From Nitrospira sp. (GTDB lineage: Bacteria; Nitrospirota; Nitrospiria; Nitrospirales; Nitrospiraceae), in contig SWDR01000028.1 of NCBI GenBank assembly GCA_005116815.1, positions 1 through 52,556 of the forward strand: 52,556 nt of DNA, written 5' to 3'. This document shows positions 1 to 8,785 of this stretch, piece by piece. The first letter of the stretch is position 1. Each line of letters begins with the position of its first letter. The notes beneath the pieces are model-generated. The model saw only the letters and a program-made list of their open reading frames with translations, was not told the origin of the DNA and made no database searches. The position numbers were made by a program, and so were the translations under genes.

Positions 1-373
1 CTTCACCTGATATACACTGGTGGCCGCAAGCGTGGGGGGAACAAGGGTGGCCCCAGGGTGGTGCACATGGAAGGAAACAGGTGTTATTCCAGTGTTAAGA
101 AGAGCGGCAAACCTGGCAGAAATGAACCGACGAGCAACAAAGAGAACCAACTCACCAACACCGCCACTAGAGCGGGAGGAGAAGGGGATTGCCCAATCAT
201 CAAGGACTTAGGCAACCCCCACCGACACAATCCCGCCTTCGGCACCAACTACTCCCATCTCAGCTTCCTCGTCACAAGAACAACTTAGCCAGGCTGAGCG
301 CCTGTCAGCATTCGCCATCCACGTTCTTTCGCTGGATGAACAACCTGTATTTGACCGCTTTCCAGGCGCTTGA

Positions 374-1294
374 TTAGGAACGGGCGGCAGCCCTGTGGGT
401 AGAAAGAAGCATCATCAGACGGCTGTGCAGCGCGGTGAGATCGTCCAGCAGTTCGATCTTGGTATCGCGAAGGCGGTCTCCCATGGCGCGGGCACCCTGG
501 CCACCCACGGCCACCGACCAGCGGGTGGCGAGATGCTCAAGCTCCTGGAGTTGTTGCAATGCTGCGGCCTCCGACCTCACCTCAGTGAGAGAAAGGAGTA
601 CGAGATCTGGCGAGATCTGCTCACAAAATGTACGGAGGCCTGAAAAGGGAAGATTCGGACCGAGGTAGTAGACGTGGCATCCTTTCGTTGCGGCAATGTA
701 GGCCACGGCCTGAGCGCCGATCTCATGTGTTTCGCCCTCCGGACAGGCGATGAGTATCCGTGGACCGAATTCATTTACCGGAAGTTGGTTCATGACCGAA
801 AACAATTTCTGTTGAATGATCTTCGTCACATAATGTTCGACGGCAATACTCAATCGACCTTCGTGCCACAACTCGCCAATTCGTCGTTGTAGCGGGAGAA
901 GAATCCGCTGGACGGCTTCTTCAAACGGAATGACGGCCACTGCGCCGTTCAGTCTTCGCTCGAATCCTGCCTTATCGAGCGGATCAAGCGTTCCCATCAA
1001 ATCATCTAACAGGCGATCATGAGGTTTCTGATCCTCCGGAGAAACAGGAGTCGCGATACGCATGCGTGCGATAAGCGAATCGTGTCCCTCCGCTGCGAGT
1101 GCACCGATCGTTGAGCCCTGTTCCATCTGGTTCTTCACAAAGCGAAGGAGTGCCACCTCTTCATCGCTATATTCACGATAGCGATTGGAGCTTCGTGAAG
1201 GTTTGACAAGCCCATATCGCCTCTCCCAGACGCGAATGACATCTTTCGAGAGACCGGTGAGCCTTGCAACTCTATGAATTCTATGAGTATTCAT
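374..1294 (-). CDS. MerR-family transcriptional regulator with B12-binding domain (CarH/LitR-type photoreceptor)
   Basis: N-terminal MerR HTH (HRVARLTGLSKDVIRVWERRYGL); W-x9-EH motif (WHEGRLSIAVEH) and ExHxxG cobalamin motif (ETHEIG) as in CarH/LitR proteins. Confidence 0.9.
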   Translation of the reverse strand: MNTHRIHRVARLTGLSKDVIRVWERRYGLVKPSRSSNRYREYSDEEVALLRFVKNQMEQGSTIGALAAEGHDSLIARMRIATPVSPEDQKPHDRLLDDLMGTLDPLDKAGFERRLNGAVAVIPFEEAVQRILLPLQRRIGELWHEGRLSIAVEHYVTKIIQQKLFSVMNQLPVNEFGPRILIACPEGETHEIGAQAVAYIAATKGCHVYYLGPNLPFSGLRTFCEQISPDLVLLSLTEVRSEAAALQQLQELEHLATRWSVAVGGQGARAMGDRLRDTKIELLDDLTALHSRLMMLLSTHRAAARS

Positions 1295-1306
1295 TATTAT
1301 GGCTTC

Positions 1307-1335
1307 ATTATATTAGAATGTCCAATGTTTGTCAA
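1307..1335 (-). promoter_or_regulatory. Leftward sigma70-type promoter for the carH-like gene
   Basis: On the minus strand: TTGACA (1335-1330), 17-nt spacer, TATAAT (1312-1307); spacer contains ACATTGGACAT. Confidence 0.75.
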
Positions 1336-1413
1336 ATATTTTACGACATAACTATTGACACATTGGACAATATGGTTTATACATTAGACATACTTGCTTC
1401 TAACATTGGACAT
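1318..1413. promoter_or_regulatory. Cluster of putative CarH-like operator elements (ATTGGACAT type)
   Basis: ATGTCCAAT 1318-1326 (inverted), ATTGGACA 1362-1369, ATTAGACAT 1383-1391, ATTGGACAT 1405-1413; all contain TnnACA. Confidence 0.6.
1355..1383 (+). promoter_or_regulatory. Rightward sigma70-type promoter for the photo-responsive operon
   Basis: TTGACA (1355-1360), 17-nt spacer, TATACA (1378-1383); spacer contains ATTGGACA. Confidence 0.75.
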
Positions 1414-1432
1414 CAATCCTGTGGAGGTGATC

Positions 1433-1735
1433 ATGGCAAGAGCGATGGCGGAGAAAACCAGAGTTGAACAGCCCGCAAATTACAGCGCCTCTTCGGTCAT
1501 CCAACATCAATCGACATGCAGCAGATGCGGCGGGCTCATGGTGAGCGACTTCTGCATGGATTTGCTGAACAGCACCGGTGAGTTGGAGTTTGCTGCCAAA
1601 CGTTGTGTGCAATGTGGCGAGGTCGTCGATCCCGTGATCCTGCGGAATCGAGGAACCAGGCATGAGCTGACCTTGGCGCATCCGACACAGGTGCGAAGCA
1701 AGGCCTTTACATCTCAAAGAGTGGTCCAGTCGTAG
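1433..1735 (+). CDS. Small zinc-ribbon-like protein (two CxxC motifs)
   Basis: CSRCGG...RCVQCGEVVDPVILRNR; ATG at 1433 preceded by strong SD GGAGGTGATC; paralogue at 4471-4794. Confidence 0.75.
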   Translation: MARAMAEKTRVEQPANYSASSVIQHQSTCSRCGGLMVSDFCMDLLNSTGELEFAAKRCVQCGEVVDPVILRNRGTRHELTLAHPTQVRSKAFTSQRVVQS

Positions 1736-1757
1736 TTTTCAACCAAGGAGGTTTCCC

Positions 1758-2723
1758 ATGCGGAGTCAAACGGTTCTTCAGGTCGGATTGGGGGTGGCAT
1801 TGATGGCAGGAGCCATGTCCGTCGCCGGAGCGGCGGACATGCCAAGTAGCGACAAGGATATGGTGCTCATCCCAAAGGGTGAGTTCACCATGGGGAGCAG
1901 TCACCATTCAGATGAGGCCAGACACCAGGTCGTGCTTGATGCCTACCTGATCGACAAGTTCGAAGCCTCGAATGCCAGGTACAAAGAGTTCATGAAATCC
2001 ACCGGGCACCCGGCTCCGGCCTATTGGGACGATCCGCGGCTCAGCAAGCCCAATCAGCCGGTCGTCGGTGTGAGTTGGACTGACGCGAGCGCCTTCTGCA
2101 AGTGGGACGGCAAGCGGCTTCCGACGGAGGCAGAATGGGAGCGGGCGGCCAAGGGTCCGGAAGGCGACAATCATTATCCCTGGGGCCATACACTCGACCC
2201 GAAGAAAGCCAACTATGGGCAGAACGTCGGCCATACCACGCCAGTGGATTCCTACCCGGAAGGAGTGAGCGGGTTTGGGGTCTACAACATGGCGGGGAAC
2301 GTCTTCGAATGGGTCGAGGATTGGTACGATCAGAAGTTCTATAAGGAGAGCCCTGCCCTGAATCCACGTGGCGCCGAGAAGGGCTACAACTTCGCTAATC
2401 AAGGCCCGGTCAAGGTGTTGCGTGGCGGTTCCTGGCTCGCGCCGGAAACCTCTCTCCATACGAGCCATCGGTTCTGGAATCAACCGGACAATAACTCTTA
2501 TGGGGTCGGCCTCGGGTTCCGTTGCGCGAAGTCGGCACAGACGGTGTCCGACGAAGCCTTGCAAGCAGGCCGTGACGCCTTCATTCAGGCATTAGTGGCG
2601 ATGGGTGCCGAGAAGAATGCCGATGCGATGGTGTCCATCGAGAAGGCGTTGGCCTCAGAGCCGGGCAACAAAGAATATTTGGCGACACGGGATCTGATCA
2701 AGAAGAGCATGAAGCGGAAATAG
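1758..2723 (+). CDS. Formylglycine-generating-enzyme-like (SUMF1/FGE-sulfatase domain) secreted protein
   Basis: Signal peptide; MVLIPKGEFTMGS, RLPTEAEWERAAKG, GNVFEWVEDWYD, VLRGGSW, GFRCA motifs. Confidence 0.85.
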   Translation: MRSQTVLQVGLGVALMAGAMSVAGAADMPSSDKDMVLIPKGEFTMGSSHHSDEARHQVVLDAYLIDKFEASNARYKEFMKSTGHPAPAYWDDPRLSKPNQPVVGVSWTDASAFCKWDGKRLPTEAEWERAAKGPEGDNHYPWGHTLDPKKANYGQNVGHTTPVDSYPEGVSGFGVYNMAGNVFEWVEDWYDQKFYKESPALNPRGAEKGYNFANQGPVKVLRGGSWLAPETSLHTSHRFWNQPDNNSYGVGLGFRCAKSAQTVSDEALQAGRDAFIQALVAMGAEKNADAMVSIEKALASEPGNKEYLATRDLIKKSMKRK

Positions 2724-2734
2724 TGGAAGGACTG

Positions 2735-2764
2735 ATAGGGGGGGGCGGCATCGCTGCCCCCCCT
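2735..2764 (+). terminator. Strong GC hairpin between FGE-like gene and next gene (no U tract)
   Basis: GGGGGGGGCGGC-ATC-GCTGCCCCCCCC stem of about 12 bp with a 3-nt loop. Confidence 0.45.
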
Positions 2765-2870
2765 CCAGAACGAGCCGAGTATTTGGAGAAAGCCAGGATT
2801 GAGCATTTGGTGGTACCGCAGTCACGAGATAGTTACTCATTCCTGGTGACGGTATGGTCGTGACGGAGGC

Positions 2871-3245
2871 TTGCTGATGAAACATCTCACAACGATTATG
2901 TTAGGAATTTCGTTCAGTGCGGTTCTCGGAATTTCGCCCCTGCATGCTGGTCCCATCGATCCGGGCAGGCATTTACACCCAGAGAATGCGCAAGACGTGC
3001 ATGAGGCCGAGCATGATGTGGACCATGCGTGGGAGGTCTATCATCGTGCGGCGTTAGGTGGGACGGTCGCGTCCCCTGCCCTGCAGGCGGACATCGAAGA
3101 ACACCTGCACGAAGCCAGGACCCTCATCACTCAGGCGCAAGAGGCAGCCGAACGGGGTGACAAACCTTTGGTGGAGCGCCTCGTGAGCCAAGTAAGAGTC
3201 CATACGACTAAGGCTATCGAGGGGAGCAAGGAGCAGAAACAATGA
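2871..3245 (+). CDS. Small secreted His-rich helical protein (SmbP-like)
   Basis: Signal peptide followed by His/Glu-rich segment (HLHPENAQDVHEAEHDVDHAWEVYHRA); start codon could be internal. Confidence 0.5.
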   Translation: MLMKHLTTIMLGISFSAVLGISPLHAGPIDPGRHLHPENAQDVHEAEHDVDHAWEVYHRAALGGTVASPALQADIEEHLHEARTLITQAQEAAERGDKPLVERLVSQVRVHTTKAIEGSKEQKQ

Positions 3246-4087
3246 CACAAGGTCTGAGGAAAAGAGGGGCCAGCTGGAACACTATTGTTGTGATCGCAGC
3301 CATAACTTGTGCGGTTACAGCCCCGCCCGTCATGGCAGCTCCGCCGACTTCCAAAGAGCTTGACCCGGTCCCCATGGTGACGATTCCGGCTGGAGCATTT
3401 TTGATGGGGAATCCGGAAGGAAAAGGCCGGGCAGATGAATGGCCGCAACGATCTGTGCATCTCGACGAGTTTGCGATCGATCAAGTCGAAGTGACCAATG
3501 AACGATATCTGGCGTTCGTGGCGACGACGGGCCATCGAAGCCCTCCGAATCCCTATGGCACCGGCCCGCTCTCGTCCGTAAAAGGAATCGAACAGCTTCC
3601 GGTCGTGCAGGCCACCTGGTACGACGCCAAGGCCTATTGTAGTTGGGCCAAGAAACGGCTCCCGACGGAAGCGGAATGGGAGAAGGCCGCTCGCGGCACC
3701 GATGGCCGGCTGTTTCCCTGGGGCAACGAACCAGCGACATCGAAGTGGGCGAACTTCGATCGTGAGTGGGAGGAAGAGAAAACATTACATCCGGTCGGGT
3801 CCTTGTCCGGCGGCGATTCACCCTACGGCGTGAAGGACATGTCCGGCAATGCACGAGAGTGGGTGCAGGATTGGTATGACCCCGAGTATTACCGACATGC
3901 GCCGGATCGAAATCCGCAGGGCCCTGACAAAAAGGGTGTCGTGCGGTCGATTCGCGGCGGATCCTGGCATAGCCCGATCTCGGACATTACGACGACGGCC
4001 CGCGGGCGAGGCGGATTCGCGCTGCAGACCCATGGGACAGGCTTTCGCTGTGTCCGGGGTCTCGAAGGCCAGGTCCAGCAGAAGTAA
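3242..4087 (+). CDS. Formylglycine-generating-enzyme-like (SUMF1/FGE-sulfatase domain) secreted protein
   Basis: MVTIPAGAFLMG, RLPTEAEWEKAARG, GNAREWVQDWYD, IRGGSW, GFRCVRG; ATGA overlap with preceding ORF. Confidence 0.85.
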   Translation: MTQGLRKRGASWNTIVVIAAITCAVTAPPVMAAPPTSKELDPVPMVTIPAGAFLMGNPEGKGRADEWPQRSVHLDEFAIDQVEVTNERYLAFVATTGHRSPPNPYGTGPLSSVKGIEQLPVVQATWYDAKAYCSWAKKRLPTEAEWEKAARGTDGRLFPWGNEPATSKWANFDREWEEEKTLHPVGSLSGGDSPYGVKDMSGNAREWVQDWYDPEYYRHAPDRNPQGPDKKGVVRSIRGGSWHSPISDITTTARGRGGFALQTHGTGFRCVRGLEGQVQQK

Positions 4088-4194
4088 GCAGTCGAGTGGT
4101 GACGCGATGAAACATGCTGCGCACAACGGAAACACGGAGGCCGGTTTCTTGTTCCCATCAGGGTGGCGCCGCGACTCCGCACGGCGTCTCCCGC

Positions 4195-4237
4195 TGAGGC
4201 AGACAGCTCCCTCCATCGGGAGGGACCTGTCTCCTCA
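4195..4237 (+). terminator. Long imperfect hairpin (attenuator/terminator-like, no U tract)
   Basis: TGAGGCAGACAGCTCCCTCC-ATCG-GGAGGGACCTGTCTCCTCA, near-perfect inverted repeat. Confidence 0.5.
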
Positions 4238-4302
4238 GTATACACAAGAGGCTGGTTGCAGAATGAGGGCGCGCGACTGACGGTCGTGATGAGGAGGATC
4301 GC

Positions 4303-4428
4303 ATGGACCAGATGATCTTGTGTGCAATCGCACTGGTGGCGTTACGTTATTGGGCAAGTGCCGCATCATGGAGACCGGCTGTCGCGGGGCGGCAGCAGGC
4401 TAGATTGGGTAGGTTTCGTGTCGAGTAA
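4303..4428 (+). CDS. Possible 41-aa single-TM small protein
   Basis: ATG preceded by GAGGAGG; MDQMILCAIALVALRYWASAASWRPAVAGRQQARLGRFRVE. Confidence 0.3.
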   Translation: MDQMILCAIALVALRYWASAASWRPAVAGRQQARLGRFRVE

Positions 4429-4470
4429 GACGCATGCTGTTGACCGGTATGATCGCCAGCGAGGGTTCCC

Positions 4471-4794
4471 GTGGCATCGAATGGGAGACCAAACAATCCT
4501 CCATCCTTCCCCCAGCCATCCGGCACCCGAATCTGTATGCGCTGCGGGGGGTTGCTGGTCACAGAGTATTATCTGGACCTTCAGGACGATAGCGGTCAAA
4601 TCGGCATCACGGGATTGCGTTGCACCAGTTGTGGGGAGGTCGTCGATCCGGTCATTCTTCGGAACCGGCTGAACCAGACGCCAGATCTGTTGCACGGCAC
4701 GAAGCAGAGAAAATATGCGCAACGGGTCGGTCGTGGAGAGTCCGGTGGGCCACGTCGGATCGACCCTAAGAACGACAGGCAACTAGGCGACTAA
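4471..4794 (+). CDS. Small zinc-ribbon-like protein, paralogue of 1433-1735
   Basis: CMRCGGLLVTEYYLDL...LRCTSCGEVVDPVILRNR; GTG start. Confidence 0.7.
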   Translation: MASNGRPNNPPSFPQPSGTRICMRCGGLLVTEYYLDLQDDSGQIGITGLRCTSCGEVVDPVILRNRLNQTPDLLHGTKQRKYAQRVGRGESGGPRRIDPKNDRQLGD

Positions 4795-4826
4795 CGAATG
4801 GTCGGTACCGCGTAAGGAGATGAGCC

Positions 4827-5744
4827 ATGCACATTGTGGTCACAGGCGGAACGGGCTTCATCGGTCGGCCCTTATGTGCCTCGCTCGTTCAGGAGGGGCA
4901 TCGGGTCACCCTCCTATCGAGAAGGAAGGAAGAGGCGCAACGGTTGTTCGGCTCCGCTGTGACGGCCGTCGAGTGGAATGGCACAGAGACGGGAGCCTGG
5001 GAGCAATCTCTCGAAGGGGCCGATGCTGTCATCAATCTCGCCGGTGCGCCCATTGCCGATGCACGCTGGACCGATGCCCGCAAGCGTTTGCTCACCGAAA
5101 GCCGGGTCCTGACCACTCGTCTGCTGGTCGCAGCCATGTCGCGTCAGTCCCCGAAGCCTCGCATGCTGATTTGCGCCTCCGGTATCGGCTACTACGGGGC
5201 CAGTGATGATCGAGTGCTGAACGAGGGCGCCGCGCGCGGGCAAGGGTTTCTGGCCGATCTCTGTCTCGCGTGGGAAGCGGAGGCGCTGCGAGCTGCCGAG
5301 TTCGGTGTGCGAGTCGTCATGCTGCGGACCGGAATGGTGCTCGAACAAGACGGCGGGGCCTTGTCGAAGATGCTGTTGCCGTTCCGGCTCTTTGCGGGCG
5401 GTCCGATCCTGCCGGGGACTCAATGGGTGTCCTGGATCCATCGGCGCGATCACATCGGTTTGATCCAATGGCTGCTCACAGCACCAAGCATCTCTGGCCC
5501 CGTTAATGCGGTGGCGCCAGAGGCAGTCAGGATGAGCCGGTTCTGCGAGGTGCTCGGACAAACAATCCATCGGCCTTCCTGGCTTCCCGTGCCGGGCTTT
5601 GCGTTACACCTGGCATTAGGTGAGCTGGGGACACTCATGACCACGGGCCAACGGGGCCATCCGGCGAAAGCCCTCTCAGGGGGCTACGTCTTTCACTATC
5701 CGACGCTCGAATCGGCCTTGCAGGCGATCATGACGAAGGCATAA
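4827..5744 (+). CDS. TIGR01777-type NAD-dependent epimerase/oxidoreductase (SDR superfamily)
   Basis: MHIVVTGGTGFIGRPL Rossmann motif, SGIGYYG, C-terminal DUF1731-like region. Confidence 0.88.
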   Translation: MHIVVTGGTGFIGRPLCASLVQEGHRVTLLSRRKEEAQRLFGSAVTAVEWNGTETGAWEQSLEGADAVINLAGAPIADARWTDARKRLLTESRVLTTRLLVAAMSRQSPKPRMLICASGIGYYGASDDRVLNEGAARGQGFLADLCLAWEAEALRAAEFGVRVVMLRTGMVLEQDGGALSKMLLPFRLFAGGPILPGTQWVSWIHRRDHIGLIQWLLTAPSISGPVNAVAPEAVRMSRFCEVLGQTIHRPSWLPVPGFALHLALGELGTLMTTGQRGHPAKALSGGYVFHYPTLESALQAIMTKA

Positions 5745-5856
5745 AGGAACCTCTGCCATGGCTTCTTGACGATCTATTCAGTTGAGTTCGAGGGTACGTG
5801 CAGGATGCTGTGTGATCTGGCATCCACAAGACTCTCATTCATAAGGAGGGAATCAG

Positions 5857-6327
5857 ATGAACAGACACAACATGGCCACAATCTTCTTTCTCATCGCTCT
5901 CTGTGCTCTATCTGGCGGCACGAGTCAGGTATTGGCCGCAGAGGGGCAGGACAAGCCCACACGTGATATGAGCCGACCGTACGGAGATGAGGCCAATCTA
6001 CCGAACGGAGTGATTGGCGTATCACTACATGTCGGCGCCGAGCGGATCGGTGATCCGGCTTCGTTGTACGTGGCCCATGTCCATCCGGAAGGTCCGGCTC
6101 AGCAAGCAGGCCTTACGCACGGAGATGAAGTGGTGACGGTGAACGGTACGGCAGTTACCGGAAAGACCTATGAGCAGGTCGTGAAGATGGTGCGCGGGGA
6201 AGCCGGTACCCTGGTGAAGCTGGGCGTGAAGGGAGATGGAGCCCTGCGCGAGCTTGCGATCACGCGCATCGGCAGCGAGAAACTCTACAAGGGCGAAATG
6301 GGATCCCATGGCGGTCCGGCACGATAG
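5857..6327 (+). CDS. Secreted PDZ-domain protein
   Basis: Signal peptide plus PDZ pattern (GPAQQAGLTHGDEVVTVNGTAVTGKTYEQVVKMVRGEAGTLVKL). Confidence 0.75.
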   Translation: MNRHNMATIFFLIALCALSGGTSQVLAAEGQDKPTRDMSRPYGDEANLPNGVIGVSLHVGAERIGDPASLYVAHVHPEGPAQQAGLTHGDEVVTVNGTAVTGKTYEQVVKMVRGEAGTLVKLGVKGDGALRELAITRIGSEKLYKGEMGSHGGPAR

Positions 6328-6336
6328 GGGTGACTC

Positions 6337-6867
6337 ATGCTCAATAGCCTGAAGACGGTCGCAGTGCTTGGACTCCTGATCATGCTTGGCGGGGAACCTG
6401 CGTTCGGGGAACCAGCCGCCGCTGTGGCCGGTTCGCCTCGATCCAGCCTGACGAAAGCGAATATCTACCTGGTAGCCGGCGATTACCGTCGGGCGCTGGA
6501 GGCCTGTCAGAAAGAAATCGACAACGCGCCCTCCGTTGAGACCTATATCCATGTGACCTATGTCTTCCATGCGATCGATGCCTACTTAGACCATCTGTCT
6601 AAAGAGGAGCGGTGGAACATGGTCGAACAGTTGCATCTGAATCTGGCCTACAAAGATCCGCAGGATTTGATCGATCCCCCCGGTGGGCTGGCCCGCATGG
6701 CGAAGGAAATGATTCAGACCAGCGTCCAGCAACAGGCTGACGTGAGCGCGGCGATGGCCACCAGGCTGAACAAGAGCGAAGCCGATCGTTTGTGGCAACA
6801 ACAGACTCAATGGCGTGCGGCAAACCCACAGACCTGGTGGACCGGTATGCCGGACCCATGGCGTTGA
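6337..6867 (+). CDS. Hypothetical secreted protein
   Basis: Intact ORF in operon context; N-terminal hydrophobic segment. Confidence 0.6.
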   Translation: MLNSLKTVAVLGLLIMLGGEPAFGEPAAAVAGSPRSSLTKANIYLVAGDYRRALEACQKEIDNAPSVETYIHVTYVFHAIDAYLDHLSKEERWNMVEQLHLNLAYKDPQDLIDPPGGLARMAKEMIQTSVQQQADVSAAMATRLNKSEADRLWQQQTQWRAANPQTWWTGMPDPWR

Positions 6868-6887
6868 AGCGAGTGGAGCATTGAACG

Positions 6888-7337
6888 GTGGGATTCCGGC
6901 TGAGGGAGGCAATCATGCGGGCGAACCGAGTCGGGCTTGATATCAAAATACTGGGTGGACTCTTTCTGATCTTCGGCACAGTCGATCTGGTCGTCATCGC
7001 CTTGTTTCCTTCCTATGCCTTCAAGCTGTTCGGGGTGGCCGTGACCGGCCCCTCGTCATATCTCGTCAAGCTCCACTCGCCTGCCGTACACCTGCTCATC
7101 GGTTATGGCTTCCTCTGGCTGAGACCCTGGGCCTGGGGACTGAGCCTGGCCTATGCGGGATTCGGTCTTGTGAGCGAGACCATGAATCAACTCTCGTTCG
7201 GCTTTCATCCTGTCCGATCGGGATTCATGGTCACGACGATACTGTTTGTGGCCTATGTCATCTGGAGACGAGCTCTGTTTACAGACGAAGACCAAACCGC
7301 GAAGCATCACCACAGGGTTTCGGAGGAGACGCACTGA
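6888..7337 (+). CDS. Hypothetical integral membrane protein (about 4 TM)
   Basis: Hydrophobic segments, operon position; start may be ATG at 6915. Confidence 0.6.
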   Translation: MGFRLREAIMRANRVGLDIKILGGLFLIFGTVDLVVIALFPSYAFKLFGVAVTGPSSYLVKLHSPAVHLLIGYGFLWLRPWAWGLSLAYAGFGLVSETMNQLSFGFHPVRSGFMVTTILFVAYVIWRRALFTDEDQTAKHHHRVSEETH

Positions 7338-8785
7338 TGCGAGGGGTTGTCTGGCTCAGACGGGATCTTCGGCTACAGGATCAGCCGGCACTCGCTGCCG
7401 CCTGCGCAGACTGCGACGAAGTGACCCCGCTTTTCGTCTTCGACGATCCCCTCCTGCGTTCCAGGCAATTCGGCTCATCTTGCGTGACGTTCATGGTCTC
7501 CTGTCTGGTGGAGCTGGCCGACACCCTGGCCCAGCGAGGACTTTCTCTACAATGGCGGCGGGGGAATCAGATCGAGGAGGTGCTCAGTTTCGTCGAGGAC
7601 GTCAAGGCCGATGTGATCTACTGGAATCGCGATTACGAGCCGGCGTCGATCCAGCGAGATCGGAAAGTTCAGCAGGCGCTGATGGCCCGTGGAGTGGTGG
7701 TTCGCACGTTCAAGGACCATGTGGTCTTTGAGGCCGAAGAGATCCGAGGGTCGACGGGAGATCCGTTGCAGCGATACAGCGCCTATCGCGCCAGATGGTG
7801 GACAAAGTGGCATGCCGCCCCCCCGCCGCTCCTACCCTCCCCTGCCGGGCTTCAAAAACAGCGAACCGGCACCTCGTCACCCGGCATTACACTGCCGACA
7901 GTGGAAGATCTCGGCTATCAGACCATTCCCTTGTCGATCAAGCCGGGAGAGAAGGAGGCACTGCGGAGGCTTCGCTGGTTTCTCGACGGTCCCATCCATC
8001 ACTACGTTGAAGGACGAAATCTTCCCGCGATCGACGGGACATCCAAACTGTCTCCACAGTTCCGGTTCGGGACGCTATCGGTGCGAACCGCCGTGCATGC
8101 AGCCTTAGGCACGCTCGCGACAGGCAGTCCCGTCTCGCGTCGCGATGTGCTCACCTGGATCGATGAATTGATCTGGCGGGAATTCTTCCAGCAAATCTTA
8201 TCCGCCTTTCCTCACGTCGCCTCCGGCCCGTTCAAGAGCAAGGATGGATTGCCGCGACCCCGTCCGGCGGGGGCGGAATGGAATCGGCTCTATGCCGCCT
8301 GGTGTGAAGGGCAGACCGGTTATCCATTGGTGGATGCAGGCATGCGGCAGTTGAACCAGACCGGGTGGATGCATAATCGCGTGCGGATGGTCGTGGCATC
8401 GTTTCTCATCAAGGACCTCCGGATCGAGTGGCAAAGCGGAGAGCGCTATTTCATGCAGCAGCTTATCGACGCAGACCTTGCAGCTAATAACGGCAATTGG
8501 CAATGGGCCTCCGCGACCGGGACGGACTCCATGCCGGGGTACCGGATTTTCAATCCCCTGCTGCAGAGCAGGAAGTTCGATCCGGAAGGCGTCTACATTC
8601 GGCAATATGTGCCGGAGCTTGCCGCCGTTCCTACGGACCGGATTCATGCGCCGCAGCTGATGACTCTGAACGAACAGGCTCTGGCCGGATGCCGGATCGG
8701 CAAGGACTATCCTTTGCCCATCGTGGATCACCGGCAGGCCCGCGAGGAATATCTAGCCCTTGGCAAACAACTGGTGACGAGATGA
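7337..8785 (+). CDS. phrB: Deoxyribodipyrimidine photolyase (cryptochrome/photolyase family)
   Basis: VVWLRRDLRLQDQPAL; TGYPLVDAGMRQLNQTGWMHNRVRMVVASFLIKDL; NNGNWQWASATGTD. Confidence 0.93.
   Translation: MRGVVWLRRDLRLQDQPALAAACADCDEVTPLFVFDDPLLRSRQFGSSCVTFMVSCLVELADTLAQRGLSLQWRRGNQIEEVLSFVEDVKADVIYWNRDYEPASIQRDRKVQQALMARGVVVRTFKDHVVFEAEEIRGSTGDPLQRYSAYRARWWTKWHAAPPPLLPSPAGLQKQRTGTSSPGITLPTVEDLGYQTIPLSIKPGEKEALRRLRWFLDGPIHHYVEGRNLPAIDGTSKLSPQFRFGTLSVRTAVHAALGTLATGSPVSRRDVLTWIDELIWREFFQQILSAFPHVASGPFKSKDGLPRPRPAGAEWNRLYAAWCEGQTGYPLVDAGMRQLNQTGWMHNRVRMVVASFLIKDLRIEWQSGERYFMQQLIDADLAANNGNWQWASATGTDSMPGYRIFNPLLQSRKFDPEGVYIRQYVPELAAVPTDRIHAPQLMTLNEQALAGCRIGKDYPLPIVDHRQAREEYLALGKQLVTR

Noticed and set aside
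1-370. Short ORFs at the left edge (63, 76, 62 aa)
   Set aside because: Overlapping, no recognisable motif or convincing RBS; likely non-coding or the remnant edge of a neighbouring region
1908-2564. 218-aa minus-strand ORF antisense to the FGE-like gene
   Set aside because: GC-rich shadow ORF; the plus-strand frame carries clear family motifs and the antisense translation has none
8497-8781. N-terminal extension of the DUF523-DUF1722 ORF
   Set aside because: Overlaps photolyase coding sequence; homology begins at the ATGA-coupled ATG at 8782
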